DNA from: Nocardia brasiliensis IFM 10847
GTDB lineage: Bacteria > Actinomycetota > Actinomycetes > Mycobacteriales > Mycobacteriaceae
DNA length: 37,385 nt
Reading direction: 5' to 3'
Assembly: GCF_000710915.1 (NCBI RefSeq)
Contig: NZ_BAUA01000182.1
Coordinates: 1 to 37,385, forward strand
The position numbers and the translations under genes are program-made. Within the stretch, counting starts at the first letter, position 1. Each line of letters opens with the position of its first letter. Below, in pieces: positions 1 to 8,201 of the stretch. A model generated the notes under the pieces. The model made no database searches and was not told the DNA's origin. It was given only the letters and a program-made list of their open reading frames with translations.

Positions 1-738
1 AGCTTCGCGTACATGAGCAAGCCGCTACAGGACGCGGGGCTGTGCACCTTCGCCTTCAACTACGGCCGCTCCGGACCGATCCAGGGCGGGGGTGTGCCGC
101 CGCTACTGCCCGGCGTGATGGGCACCGGTGATATCGCGGACTCGGCCCGGCAGCTGGCCGGTTTCGTGGACCGGGTGCGCGCGGCCACCGGCGCGGCGCA
201 GGTCGACCTCGTCGGCTACTCGCAGGGCGCGGCCATGGCGAACTGGTACACCAGGTTCGAGGGCGGCGCGGACAAGGTGGGGCAGCTCGTCAGCTTCGGC
301 GGCACCCACCACGGGACCACCCTCGACGGCATCGGCCTGCTCGGCCGGATGATCAACAATATCGGCCTGAACGTGATCGGCGCGGCCGGTGTCGTGGTGG
401 GCGACGCCGCGATCCAGCAGACGGTCGGTTCGAACTTCGTCGGGCGGTTGAACGCCGACGGCGACACGGTGCCCGGCATCGACTACACCGTGGTCGGCAC
501 CCGCTACGACGAGATCGTCACGCCGTATCAGTCGACCTTCCTACGCCCGGGCGCGGGCGCGTCGGTCACGGACATCACCCTGCAGGACGGCTGCGAGCAG
601 GACCTCTCCGATCATCAGACGCTGATGTACTCGCCGCGCGCGCTCTCGATCGTGTTGCGCGCGCTCGATCCCGCCGGGCACCCCGATCTCGTCTGCACGT
701 TCAACCCGTGGCTGATCGGCGGTGGCGGCGGCCTCTGA
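1..738 (+). CDS. Lipase/esterase of the alpha/beta-hydrolase fold (5'-truncated by the window edge)
   Basis: The reading frame is open from base 1, so the true start and any signal peptide lie outside the window; the ATG at 13 is internal. The fragment carries the nucleophile elbow G-Y-S-Q-G (Ser codon at 220-222), a later R-Y-D-E-I-V-T-P segment that fits the catalytic Asp, and S-D-H-Q-T-L near the C terminus that fits the catalytic His. This order is typical of secreted actinobacterial class 2 lipases that hydrolyse acylglycerols or esters. Two cysteines near the end (in D-G-C-E-Q and V-C-T-F) could form a disulfide, which would suit an exported enzyme. It ends with a Gly-rich tail. The next gene starts 71 bp downstream on the same strand and need not be co-transcribed. 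The family is clear; the substrate is not. Confidence 0.85.
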   Translation, partial: SFAYMSKPLQDAGLCTFAFNYGRSGPIQGGGVPPLLPGVMGTGDIADSARQLAGFVDRVRAATGAAQVDLVGYSQGAAMANWYTRFEGGADKVGQLVSFGGTHHGTTLDGIGLLGRMINNIGLNVIGAAGVVVGDAAIQQTVGSNFVGRLNADGDTVPGIDYTVVGTRYDEIVTPYQSTFLRPGAGASVTDITLQDGCEQDLSDHQTLMYSPRALSIVLRALDPAGHPDLVCTFNPWLIGGGGGL

Positions 739-809
739 TCCCGCGCGCCGGGGGATCGCTTCTCCGAGCACAGGACTCCGGTCCGACGCTCACGAAGGAG
801 AAGCACACC

Positions 810-2246
810 ATGACCGCACCACTGTCGCTCGTCCCGGACGGTCCGCCCGGATTCGGCGGGGCACTGGCGACCTTCCACCGCACCGTCCGGCACGTGCGGG
901 CCTACCCGGCACATCTGGCCCGCCACGGCGTCGATCCCGAGACCATCAGCACCCCAGCGGATTTCGCCGAGCTGCCGGTGGTCACCAAGGACAACTACCT
1001 GAAGGCGCACGCGCTCGCGGAGCTGATGCCGCACGGCGACATCAGCGAGGCGGGCACCTGGTCCAGTAGTTCGGGCTCCACCGGGAAGCCGACCTACTGG
1101 CCGCGGGAGCTGCTGTCGCTGCAACACAGCCGCGAGTACTACGACCGCATGCTGCGCGCGTTCGACACCCCGGGCCGGACGACGTTGCTGGTCAACGCTT
1201 TCGCGATGGGCACGTGGATCGGCGGCACCTATACCCACCACGGCGTGCTCGAAGCGCGCCGCCGGGGTCACCGGGTCTCGGTGGCCACGCCCGGCATCGA
1301 TGTGGACGCGGTGCTCGCCACCATGGCCGACCTCGGCCCGCACTACGACCAGGTGGTGCTCGCCGCGTACCCGCCGTTCGCCCAGGACGTGCTGGACCAC
1401 GCGCCCGCCGAGGTGCGCGGGCTGAAACCCGCGCTGCTGCTGGCGGGGGAGAACATCACCGAAGCGTGGCGCGATCACGTGCTCGCCCGCACCGGGCAAC
1501 CGGATCGGCCGGAGCGCACCTGCGCGATCTACGGCACCGCCGACGCGGGAGTGATGGGACACGAGACGCCGACCACCATCGCCATCCGCCGACTCGCCCG
1601 CACCGACGCCCGCCTGCGCGCGGCGCTTTTCGGCGACGACGATCCCGCGTTGCCCACCTTCGTCGAGTACGACCCGCACCTGCGCTACACCGAAACCGAT
1701 GCGCAGGGCAGGTTCCTGTTCACCGTCGACGGCGCCCTGCCGCTGGTGCGGTACCGGATCAATGACGAAGGCTCGATCCTGACCCCGTGGCAGGTCGCCG
1801 GGGCACTGCGCCGCTGCGGGCACCGGATTCCGGTGCGCACCAACACCATCGGTGCCGGCTTTCTCGCATTGCACCGGCGCCGGGACGTCGCCGCGAGCTT
1901 CTATGCCGTGAAGCTGTACCCGGAGAACGTCCGCGCGGCACTGGAAAAGCCGGAGGTCGCCACGCAGGTGACCGGAAAGTTCGTGCTGGCCACCGAGACC
2001 GGCGCCGCCTTCGAACAGACGCTGACCCTGCGGGTCGAACTGCGGGCGGCGGCCGAAGCCGGTGCCGATTTCACCACCCGGCTCCAGCGGCTCGTCACCG
2101 CCGAACTGGAACGCAGCAACAGCGAATACCGCAGGCTGCGTGCCGTTCTCGGGGCGGCCGCCGACCCCGTGCTCACCCTCGAGCCCTTCGGCGGCGCCGC
2201 CTTCCGGTACACCGCCAAGCACAAGTACCTGGAGCAGAACCGATGA
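810..2246 (+). CDS. PaaK-like adenylate-forming enzyme (phenylacetate-CoA ligase family)
   Basis: A 478-residue protein. The ATG at 810 was chosen because GAAGGAG lies just upstream (794-800); the frame is open further upstream but overlaps the lipase gene. It has the AMP-binding P-loop-like motif S-S-S-S-G-S-T-G-K-P-T (about residues 90-100), then Y-G-T-A-D-A-G at the usual adenine-binding position, Y-R-I-N-D-E-G in place of the YRxGD core motif, and a C-terminal subdomain beginning near K-L-Y-P-E-N-V. Enzymes of this family activate a carboxylate as the acyl-adenylate, often passing it to CoA. The Asn in place of Gly in YR-x-x-D suggests divergence from true phenylacetate-CoA ligases. Its stop codon overlaps the start of the ThiF-like gene (ATGA), so the two are translationally coupled and probably act together. 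The substrate is unknown. Confidence 0.8.
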   Translation: MTAPLSLVPDGPPGFGGALATFHRTVRHVRAYPAHLARHGVDPETISTPADFAELPVVTKDNYLKAHALAELMPHGDISEAGTWSSSSGSTGKPTYWPRELLSLQHSREYYDRMLRAFDTPGRTTLLVNAFAMGTWIGGTYTHHGVLEARRRGHRVSVATPGIDVDAVLATMADLGPHYDQVVLAAYPPFAQDVLDHAPAEVRGLKPALLLAGENITEAWRDHVLARTGQPDRPERTCAIYGTADAGVMGHETPTTIAIRRLARTDARLRAALFGDDDPALPTFVEYDPHLRYTETDAQGRFLFTVDGALPLVRYRINDEGSILTPWQVAGALRRCGHRIPVRTNTIGAGFLALHRRRDVAASFYAVKLYPENVRAALEKPEVATQVTGKFVLATETGAAFEQTLTLRVELRAAAEAGADFTTRLQRLVTAELERSNSEYRRLRAVLGAAADPVLTLEPFGGAAFRYTAKHKYLEQNR

Positions 2247-3325
2247 TCGAGATCCTGGACCCCTTCGCCGATACCGCGCGAATCGCGCATCTGTTGCAGC
2301 CCGCCGCGCGCTACCGGCTGGTGGACGCGCACGCGGAGGCGGCGGCCGAGCTCGCCGCGATCGACCCCGACGCGTCGGCGCTCACCACCCGGTTCGTCGT
2401 CTATCCATGGCGGCGCACGATCGTGCGCCTGCCCGAGGCGGAGGCGTTCTGGCGGCTGCGTACCGCACGCAATCGGTATCTGCTCGACGAACCCGAGCAG
2501 CGCGCCTGGTCGGCCGCGCTGGTCGGCGTCGCGGGTTTGAGCGTCGGCTGGTCGGCCCTGTCGGTCTGCGCGCTGACCGGTGCGCGGCGCTTCCGGCTGG
2601 CCGAGCACGATCGGCTCTCGCTCACCAACCTGAACCGGCTGCCCGCGTCGGTATGCGATCTCGGGGTGCCGAAGCTGACCATCGCGCACCGCCGGGTGCT
2701 CGAAATCGACCCGTACAGTGAGGTTTCCGCCTTTCCGGACGGTTACACCCCGGCGGCGGCCGCGCATTTCCTCGGTACCGCGCCGGGCGCGGAACCGCTC
2801 AGCGTGCTGGTGGAGGAGATGGACGATCTCCCGGCGAAGATCGATATCCGCCGGCGCGCCCGGGCCGCCGGCATTCCGGTCGTCATGGCCACCGACAACG
2901 GGGACAACGCGATCGTCGACGTCGAGCGGTTCGATCTGGATCCGCGGTACCCGATCTTCCACGGCAGGGCGGGCGACCTCGACGATCGCACCGCCGCCGA
3001 ACTCGCGGACCCGGCCATCCGGGCGCGGGTGGCACAGCGCATCGTGGGCACCGAACTCACGCCACGCACCCGCTTCTCGCTGACCGAGGTGGGCCGGTCG
3101 CTGAATTCCTGGCCGCAGCTCGGCACGGCCGCGGCGGTGGCGGGCGCGGTGGCCGCGTACGCCGCCCGGCTGGTGGCCACGGGGCATCCGCTACCGTCCG
3201 GGCGCTACCGGATCGACCTCGACCGGGCGCTGCTCGGGAGCGCCGCCGAAGTAGCCGAGAGCTGGAACGAGCTGAGTGAACCCGCGTTCCGGGCCGCGAT
3301 GGCGCGCGGAGGTGAGCGGCCGTGA
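2243..3325 (+). CDS. ThiF/MoeB/E1-like nucleotide-binding protein
   Basis: A 360-residue protein starting at the ATG that overlaps the previous stop by 4 bp. The central region (about residues 95-240) has a Rossmann-type segment G-V-A-G-L-S-V-G-W in place of the usual GxGGxG, followed by D-R-L-S-L-T-N-L-N-R-L, matching the D-x(5)-N-x-x-R signature of ThiF/MoeB/E1 enzymes, and later A-T-D-N-G-D-N-A. These enzymes adenylate a C-terminal carboxylate of a ubiquitin-like or sulfur-carrier protein. Only two cysteines are present (in S-V-C-A-L and A-S-V-C-D). No CxxC zinc pairs are seen, so a classical thioester or zinc-bound form is unlikely. No ThiS/MoaD-like or JAB-protease gene lies nearby. Coupling to the PaaK-like enzyme suggests one biosynthetic or modifying step; the product is unknown. 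Confidence 0.8.
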   Translation: MIEILDPFADTARIAHLLQPAARYRLVDAHAEAAAELAAIDPDASALTTRFVVYPWRRTIVRLPEAEAFWRLRTARNRYLLDEPEQRAWSAALVGVAGLSVGWSALSVCALTGARRFRLAEHDRLSLTNLNRLPASVCDLGVPKLTIAHRRVLEIDPYSEVSAFPDGYTPAAAAHFLGTAPGAEPLSVLVEEMDDLPAKIDIRRRARAAGIPVVMATDNGDNAIVDVERFDLDPRYPIFHGRAGDLDDRTAAELADPAIRARVAQRIVGTELTPRTRFSLTEVGRSLNSWPQLGTAAAVAGAVAAYAARLVATGHPLPSGRYRIDLDRALLGSAAEVAESWNELSEPAFRAAMARGGERP

Positions 3326-3345
3326 CCGAGTGGCGGTGTGCGCGT

Positions 3346-3807
3346 TCAGCCTTCGGAATCGACCGGCGGCATCGCGGCGGTGTGCCCGTGAATCCAGATG
3401 GGCGTGATGGTGTGGCGGGTGAACCGCCACCCGTGCTCGCCGCGCTCGGCTCGAAAGGCGTACCGGCTGCCCAGCATTCGGTGCTCTTCGGGCCGCTCGC
3501 CCACGGGCACGAACACCGCGAGCACGTCGGCGGTCACCGTCGCCGCGGCGCCGTCCGCGGCGATCACCAGTCCGGAGACGAAATGCTGGGTGGCCGCGTA
3601 TATCTCGTGGTTTCCCCGGGCGAGCTCGATGATCGCGGCGGCCCCGCTCGACCGGCCCGCGGGCGTCTCGAGCGTCGCGTCGGCGGTGTACACCTCGGCC
3701 AGACCGTCGAAGTTCCTGGTGTCCAGGCACTGAGTGACCGCCGTGACGAGATCGTGCAGTTCCGCGCGGTCGAGCAGGTCCTCGATACGCCGGGCATTCG
3801 ACGTCAT
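3346..3807 (-). CDS. SnoaL/NTF2-like protein
   Basis: A 153-residue protein. Its N-terminal pattern (helix, then D-x-R-N-F-D-G-L-A-E-V-Y-T-A-D-A-T) and later H-F-V-S-G-L and W-R-F-T-R-H-T-I segments are typical of the SnoaL_4/nuclear-transport-factor-2 cone fold. Members act as small hydratases, isomerases or ligand-binding proteins, and many have no assigned reaction. The ATG at 3807 starts M-T-S-N-A-R-R. The gene converges on the ThiF-like gene (20 bp gap) and diverges from the hydrolase gene at 3882, leaving only 74 bp for two promoters. Nothing ties it to a specific pathway. Confidence 0.8.
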   Translation of the reverse strand: MTSNARRIEDLLDRAELHDLVTAVTQCLDTRNFDGLAEVYTADATLETPAGRSSGAAAIIELARGNHEIYAATQHFVSGLVIAADGAAATVTADVLAVFVPVGERPEEHRMLGSRYAFRAERGEHGWRFTRHTITPIWIHGHTAAMPPVDSEG

Positions 3808-3881
3808 GTCGACAAACTAGTGCAGTTCGGGCGGTCGCGTCGAGGCAATTGTCCGCAACGGTCGCGTCGGGGAGTTCGGCG

Positions 3882-5252
3882 ATGAACGCGCTGCGGCGCG
3901 CGGTGATCACCGCCTGCGCGCTCACCCGGACCACAGACCTGCTGGCCGGGCACACGGGTGCGCGCTGGTTCGTGCCCGAGGTGCTGATCCCGCGGTTCGC
4001 GGCGCTGGGCGGTTTCGACGCCACGGTGTTCGCCGCCCAGCTCACCGCGGTTCGGTCGTTCGACGACGGGCAGTGGACCGAGTACTGGCAGCGGTTGGCG
4101 GACGAGCGGCTCGCAGCGGCGTACCGCGGGCTGGCGACGGTCGCGGCCGGGCAGGGGGAGCGGCTGCCGGAAGCGCACACGCTGTTCGGGCACGGGGCCG
4201 CGCGCAGCGCCGGGCAACTCGGCAGGCTGTTGGAGCCGGTCGCGGAGTTCGTCGGTGATCGCGGGCCGGTGCCGCGGCGCGACGCGATCGACCGGACGCT
4301 GCGTGCGGCCGAGCCGATCGATGCCGCGCGAATCACTGTGTCGGACAGCCTGTTGCAGGCCATCGCCTACCAGATCGTCGCCGCCTGGCCCGGCGGGACA
4401 CCCGCGCGGCTGCGGGCGTATCGGCGGGCACGGTTGCTCTCCGAACTATTGCTCACGGCTTTGGGGCCCGCGCTCGGGCTGGACATCGCCGTGGTCGAGA
4501 TATCGGCGGGGCACGAAATCGTCCGCGCCGTCACGATTTTCCCGCGCGGCACGCGGCGCTGCCCGGTGTTGCTCGTGACGAACGGGCTGGACGGCACCGT
4601 GGCGGAGCTGGCGCTCCCGCTGCTGAAATACCGAAACACCGGGCTCGGGTTGCTGATCATGGAGCTGCCGGGAAGTCACGCCGTCGCGCGGCCGGATCCG
4701 GTGGCGGCGCCCGAGGTCTACCGCGCGGTGCTCGACTATCTCAGCGTGCACCGGCGAGTGGCCGCGGACCGAATCGCGATGTTCGGCATGAGTTTCGGTG
4801 GCTACTGGGCGGCGCGGACGGCCGCGGTCGACGCCAGGGTGCGGTGTGTGGTGTGCTGCGGTGCACCCGTGCACCGCGCGTTTCGCCCGGCCGGAGCGTT
4901 CGGGGTGCCGGAGCCGGTGCTGCGCGCCATGGGCGTCGCGCTCGGCGCTCGGACGCTGCGCCGGATCGGGGCGGAGCTCGCCACGCTGTCGCTGCGCCGA
5001 TGGTATGCCGACATCGGGATACCGATGCTGATCATCGGCGGTGACTGCGACACGGTGGTCGACAGCCGGGACGCGCGAGAACTCGCGGCCGCGGTGCCGA
5101 ACGCCACTCTGCGCTTGTATCCGGGGGACGACCACTGTGCGCCAGCGCATTTCGTGGATTGGCTCGACGCGGCGCTGCGCTGGCTGACCACCCACCTCGA
5201 GGCGGACCTGCCCGCTATCGGCTGCGAAGTCCGTTCAGCACCAGCGTGCTGA
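3882..5252 (+). CDS. FrsA-like alpha/beta hydrolase
   Basis: A 456-residue protein. The ATG at 3882 is preferred because GGGGAG lies 7 bp upstream (3869-3874); an in-frame TTG at 3849 would add 11 residues. The N-terminal half is helical and poorly conserved. The C-terminal half is a hydrolase domain with nucleophile motif G-M-S-F-G-G (Ser near residue 304), a probable Asp in I-I-G-G-D-C-D-T, and a His in G-D-D-H-C-A-P. The layout resembles the FrsA/2,6-dihydroxypseudooxynicotine-hydrolase group, which cleave esters or C-C bonds. No signal peptide is visible. The 3' end overlaps the convergent double-TetR gene by 38 bp. The exact substrate cannot be read from the sequence. Confidence 0.8.
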   Translation: MNALRRAVITACALTRTTDLLAGHTGARWFVPEVLIPRFAALGGFDATVFAAQLTAVRSFDDGQWTEYWQRLADERLAAAYRGLATVAAGQGERLPEAHTLFGHGAARSAGQLGRLLEPVAEFVGDRGPVPRRDAIDRTLRAAEPIDAARITVSDSLLQAIAYQIVAAWPGGTPARLRAYRRARLLSELLLTALGPALGLDIAVVEISAGHEIVRAVTIFPRGTRRCPVLLVTNGLDGTVAELALPLLKYRNTGLGLLIMELPGSHAVARPDPVAAPEVYRAVLDYLSVHRRVAADRIAMFGMSFGGYWAARTAAVDARVRCVVCCGAPVHRAFRPAGAFGVPEPVLRAMGVALGARTLRRIGAELATLSLRRWYADIGIPMLIIGGDCDTVVDSRDARELAAAVPNATLRLYPGDDHCAPAHFVDWLDAALRWLTTHLEADLPAIGCEVRSAPAC

Positions 5253-6543
5253 CGAATTCGGCGTTCGCGTCGGGGTCGACGGACCGGCGGGTGAAACAAC
5301 GCAGCAGCAGGGTATTGGTGAGGAGCGCGGCGAGTTCCTGCGGGGGCTGATCATCGGCGAACACGCCCGCGCCCTGGGCCTCGGTGAGGGTCGGGACGAG
5401 GAGGCCGGGAAAGTCGAGTTCGCGCCGGATCGAGATCAACCCGTCCTCCTCGGCGTAGGTGTCGTGCGCGACCGCGGCCATCAGCGCGTCCATGAACGCG
5501 CGCTCGCTGGCGACCAGGCGGGCGCACCGGACGAAGTGGCGGTGCACGATCGCCACCGCGTCGTAGCCGATCGCCGCGTCGTCGGCGATATCGAGTTGCA
5601 GTGCGGCGTACGCGGGTTTCAGCGCGTCCAGGATCAGCTGCGTCTTGGTCGGGAAGATCCGTTTGGCCTTGTCCAGCGGAACCCGTGCCTCGGTCGCGAT
5701 CGCCTCGATACCGGTCATGAAATAGCCGCGCTTGGTGAATTCCGTCCGGGCGGCGCTCAGCAACGCCGCGCGCGGTTCGCTCGGCAAGGCGGTCGGCAGG
5801 GCGGGTGCGGCGGCCAGCGCGGTGAGCGCGTCCTCGATGTGCTCGTGGCGCTGCTCGGTGTCCACCGCGGCGTTCAGCACGCCGAGCACCGCCGCGGCGA
5901 CGAGATCGGCGGGTACCGCCGCCGGGTCGACCCGATGCCGGATGAGAAAACCCTCCAGCAGCGCGGACAACACCACGCAGAAGCTCTCCTTGGTCAGCGG
6001 TTTGCGCAGTGTCGCACCGGATTTGGCGAACAGCACCTCGAAGATCGCCAGGATCAGCTGATCGGTGTGCCGGTAGGTCGCCTGCAAGCCGCCACGCGGT
6101 GCGGTCGGCGCGAGCGTGTGGGCGAGCAGCCTGGTGGTCGCACTCCGGTCCGAACACGCGGCGTCGAAATGGGTGACCACCAGTTCGCGGACCGCGCGGA
6201 TGCGGTCGCCGTCCGCGGCGTCGAGCGCCTGTCGCGCGCACTCGCAGACGTCTGCCGTGCGGAACCTGGCGTCGTCGATCAACTGGTCGAGCACCCGGAC
6301 CAGGAACCGGGATTTGGTGGCGAACTTGCGGTAGAAGGTGGCGTTCGAGGAATTCGCCCGATCGATCACCTCTTCGATGCGCAGGCCGCCGTCCAATAGC
6401 CTGGCGGGCTGCTCGAGCAGCACCTGCAAGCCGGCTCGGACGAGTTCGGTGGCCGCACGGTCATCGACGGGAATGGGTTGCTCCTGACTGGCTGTCCCGC
6501 GGTCGCGAGACCTGGAGGTGTCAGTGGGTTGATCCGGACACAC
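5215..6543 (-). CDS. Tandem (double-domain) TetR-family regulator, Mce3R-like architecture
   Basis: At 442 residues this is twice the usual TetR length. Two TetR-type units are visible: a first HTH at about residues 30-80 (I-E-E-V-I-D-R-A-N-S-S-N-A-T-F-Y-R-K-F) and a second at about 257-305 (T-G-I-E-A-I-A-T-E-A-R-V-P, then K-R-I-F-P-T-K). Each is followed by a ligand-binding-type helical domain. TetR proteins normally dimerise; a fused pair can bind an asymmetric operator as one chain. M. tuberculosis Mce3R, a repressor of lipid/sterol-related genes, has this architecture (knowledge from memory), so an analogous role is possible but unproven. The second HTH has K-A-K-R-I-F where most have A-x-x-Y-x-Y-F. 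The start is a GTG at 6543 with no strong ribosome-binding site. It probably controls nearby or lipid genes. Confidence 0.85.
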   Translation of the reverse strand: MCPDQPTDTSRSRDRGTASQEQPIPVDDRAATELVRAGLQVLLEQPARLLDGGLRIEEVIDRANSSNATFYRKFATKSRFLVRVLDQLIDDARFRTADVCECARQALDAADGDRIRAVRELVVTHFDAACSDRSATTRLLAHTLAPTAPRGGLQATYRHTDQLILAIFEVLFAKSGATLRKPLTKESFCVVLSALLEGFLIRHRVDPAAVPADLVAAAVLGVLNAAVDTEQRHEHIEDALTALAAAPALPTALPSEPRAALLSAARTEFTKRGYFMTGIEAIATEARVPLDKAKRIFPTKTQLILDALKPAYAALQLDIADDAAIGYDAVAIVHRHFVRCARLVASERAFMDALMAAVAHDTYAEEDGLISIRRELDFPGLLVPTLTEAQGAGVFADDQPPQELAALLTNTLLLRCFTRRSVDPDANAEFVSTLVLNGLRSR

Positions 6544-6707
6544 TGGCGAGTCGTTACGTCATCTCTGAGAGTGATCGGTCTCGAGTGACGGTAATCGGTC
6601 CGCGCGCTGGCAGTGACGTGCGGATCATTGCGCGGTTACATAGGCGGTGCCCCCTTGGATTTGTTGTGTACCGGGGGATTTCGGATAGTGAAGCGAAGGA
6701 ACGAGCG

Positions 6708-6986
6708 ATGCGTACCGTGGCCGGAAACGAGAACGAACCGCAGCGTGCCGCGGCCGAGACCGCCCCGTTGCTGAGTAGTCGCGAAACCCAGGTACTGCTC
6801 GCGTGGTTGCACGCGGACTCCAAGAATGTCGTTGCGGCGCAGCTGTTCATCGCGCTCGGCACAGTAAACACGCACCTGTCCCGGATCCGGGACAAGTACG
6901 CGGCGGCAGGCCGACCCGCGCCGACCAAAGCGTCGCTGGTGGCCCGCGCCCTGCAGGACGGCCTCATCGGTATCGATGATCTGTGA
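6708..6986 (+). CDS. Stand-alone LuxR-type HTH protein
   Basis: A 92-residue protein. The ATG at 6708 is preceded by GAAGGA at 6695-6700; a longer in-frame start at 6585 lacks such a site. Residues about 22-88 form a LuxR/NarL-type DNA-binding domain: L-S-S-R-E-T-Q-V-L, then V-V-A-A-Q-L-F-I-A-L-G-T-V-N-T-H-L-S-R-I-R-D-K-Y. There is no receiver, PAS or autoinducer-binding domain, so activity must be set by abundance or a partner. The T-V-N-T-H-L recognition helix is well kept. The gene converges on the unrecognised gene at 6999-7436 with 12 bp between stops. LuxR-type domains usually bind roughly 20-bp dyads; dyads of that length occur at 7621, 14039 and 14091, but a link is inference. Confidence 0.8.
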   Translation: MRTVAGNENEPQRAAAETAPLLSSRETQVLLAWLHADSKNVVAAQLFIALGTVNTHLSRIRDKYAAAGRPAPTKASLVARALQDGLIGIDDL

Positions 6987-6998
6987 GCACCTCGTCTT

Positions 6999-7436
6999 TC
7001 ACTCGGTGATCGTCGCGCACTGCGCCGACATCGTCGCGGCGATATCGGTCGCGGTGAGCGTCGCCGACGTGCACGCGGCGAGATATTCGGCCCAGGAGCT
7101 CTCCTGTTCCACGAAAGCCTCGGACTGCGTTGTCGCGCAGAAGAACTGAGCCGAGGCCACCTTGTCGTCCAGTCCGAAGACCACGTCGACGGCCACCTCG
7201 CGCTGCGCGGCGACGGTGATCGCGGCGATCGCGCGACGGCCGATGGCGTGTTTGGCGTGCACCTTCGCCAGGGTGAGATCCCGGACCCGCGGCGTGCTGA
7301 TCCCGACGACGTTGCCGTAGTGCCATCGGCGGCCCGCCTGCGCGCCCGCCTGTCCGGCGGCGGCGTGCACCGCGAGGATGAGCTCGCTGAGCGCCGCGGC
7401 GGCGACTGCCACCTCATACGTTTGTCGACGGTTCAC
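6999..7436 (-). CDS. Hypothetical protein, family not recognised
   Basis: From the GTG at 7436 the product is 145 residues. The frame is open to a TTG at 7541 (180 residues), but the extra stretch has low G/C third positions unlike coding DNA here, so I prefer the shorter form. The protein is Ala-rich and mainly helical with alternating basic residues (L-A-K-V-H-A-K-H-A-I-G-R-R) and a later acidic/aromatic section with F-F-C-A-T-T and S-S-W-A-E-Y-L-A-A-C-T. There is no signal peptide, membrane span or known catalytic motif. It lies between the LuxR-type gene (convergent) and the TerD-FtsK operon (same strand, downstream end). A dyad at 7621-7640 related to those in the operon promoter lies upstream, so shared control is possible. 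The gene is probable; the function is unknown. Confidence 0.55.
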   Translation of the reverse strand: MNRRQTYEVAVAAAALSELILAVHAAAGQAGAQAGRRWHYGNVVGISTPRVRDLTLAKVHAKHAIGRRAIAAITVAAQREVAVDVVFGLDDKVASAQFFCATTQSEAFVEQESSWAEYLAACTSATLTATDIAATMSAQCATITE

Positions 7437-7620
7437 CTCGGTGCCCAAACCTTCCGCCTGCGGTCGCGTTGATAGTGGCCCGGCGACCGAGTTCAGAATA
7501 AACAATGCCCTGGGAATCCCTCGGGCGCCGTTGGTCTGCAACGACGGTGCGGTCCTCGCCGGATGCCCGTTCCGTTTCGTCCGCTAACACTTGACGTTGT
7601 CACGATTCGGCAACGTTGTC

Positions 7621-7640
7621 TGTCGGTCGAATGTCCGACA
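7621..7640. promoter_or_regulatory. 20-bp dyad TGTCGG-N8-CCGACA, candidate operator
   Basis: The sequence TGTCGGTCGAATGTCCGACA has 6-bp perfect inverted arms around an 8-bp spacer. It lies between the end of the TerD-FtsK operon (7653) and the start of the unrecognised minus-strand gene (7436). Size and arms match two dyads at 14039 and 14091. No protein is known to bind it. Confidence 0.4.
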
Positions 7641-7652
7641 CCGCCGCTCGGG

Positions 7653-8198
7653 CTATCGGGGACCGCGCCCCTCGGTGACCGGCATCGGCAACCGTTCCAG
7701 GCCGGGCAGCGCGCCGAGCGGAATCGCTTGGGCGGCAACGAAGACGTCGGCGAAACCCACCGGCACCCGCGCGCCCACCGTGCCGATCCCGAACTGCCAG
7801 GGCGGCCGCAGCGCGCCCTGTGGCCCGCTCACCCGCTTCGCGATCTGCGTGGTGGTGAAATCGGTGTCGCAGTGCGGGAAGCAGTGGACGGCGACCGCTG
7901 ATCCGCCGGGCCCGTCCAAGGCCATCCACATGATCGCGCTGCGACCCGGAAAGCAGCCGACATACGGCGATTCCGAGGCGAGCCGGGTGGTATGGAACGC
8001 CGGTGCCGCGTCGGCGAGGGCGGTGAAGCAGCGGCGGATGTCCCCGGGGCCGTAGATCAGCAGGCTGAGCCCGGCCTGATCGAGCCCGATGAAGGTGGCC
8101 TGCTTGGGATTGCCCTCGTCGCGCGGATCGAGCAGCGCGACCCGGCCGGGTCCGGTGCTCGGGTGTGCGGTCCGCGGCCGGTGTCCGAACAGTGCCAT
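7653..8198 (-). CDS. Hypothetical protein, last gene of the TerD-FtsK operon
   Basis: A 181-residue protein that I do not recognise. The ATG at 8198 follows AGGGGCGATGAGCG and lies 3 bp beyond the stop of the WXG100-like gene, so it belongs to the same transcript. It has a basic N terminus (F-G-H-R-P-R-T), a mixed alpha/beta core (A-T-F-I-G-L-D-Q-A-G-L-S-L-L-I-Y-G-P-G-D; S-A-I-M-W-M-A-L-D-G-P-G-G; H-C-F-P-H-C-D-T-D) and a Pro-rich C-terminal section (R-P-P-W-Q-F-G-I-G-T-V-G-A-R-V-P-V-G-F). There is no membrane segment or signal peptide. Position at the end of the operon would suit a cargo, accessory or sensor role, but nothing in the sequence decides this. Confidence 0.7.
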   Translation of the reverse strand: MALFGHRPRTAHPSTGPGRVALLDPRDEGNPKQATFIGLDQAGLSLLIYGPGDIRRCFTALADAAPAFHTTRLASESPYVGCFPGRSAIMWMALDGPGGSAVAVHCFPHCDTDFTTTQIAKRVSGPQGALRPPWQFGIGTVGARVPVGFADVFVAAQAIPLGALPGLERLPMPVTEGRGPR

Positions 8199-8201
8199 CG
8201 C

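Noticed and set aside
615..2222. A 535-codon minus-strand frame opposite the PaaK-like gene
   Set aside because: It is antisense to a gene with good AMP-binding motifs and has low-complexity Arg/Gly-rich composition.
6585..6707. Longer start for the LuxR-type protein
   Set aside because: There is no ribosome-binding site and the extra residues do not belong to the HTH domain; the ATG at 6708 has GAAGGA at good spacing.
7437..7541. N-terminal extension of the unrecognised protein to a TTG start
   Set aside because: Its codons have A/T-rich third positions unlike the rest of the window and the stretch looks like promoter DNA. The GTG at 7436 is preferred, though not certain.
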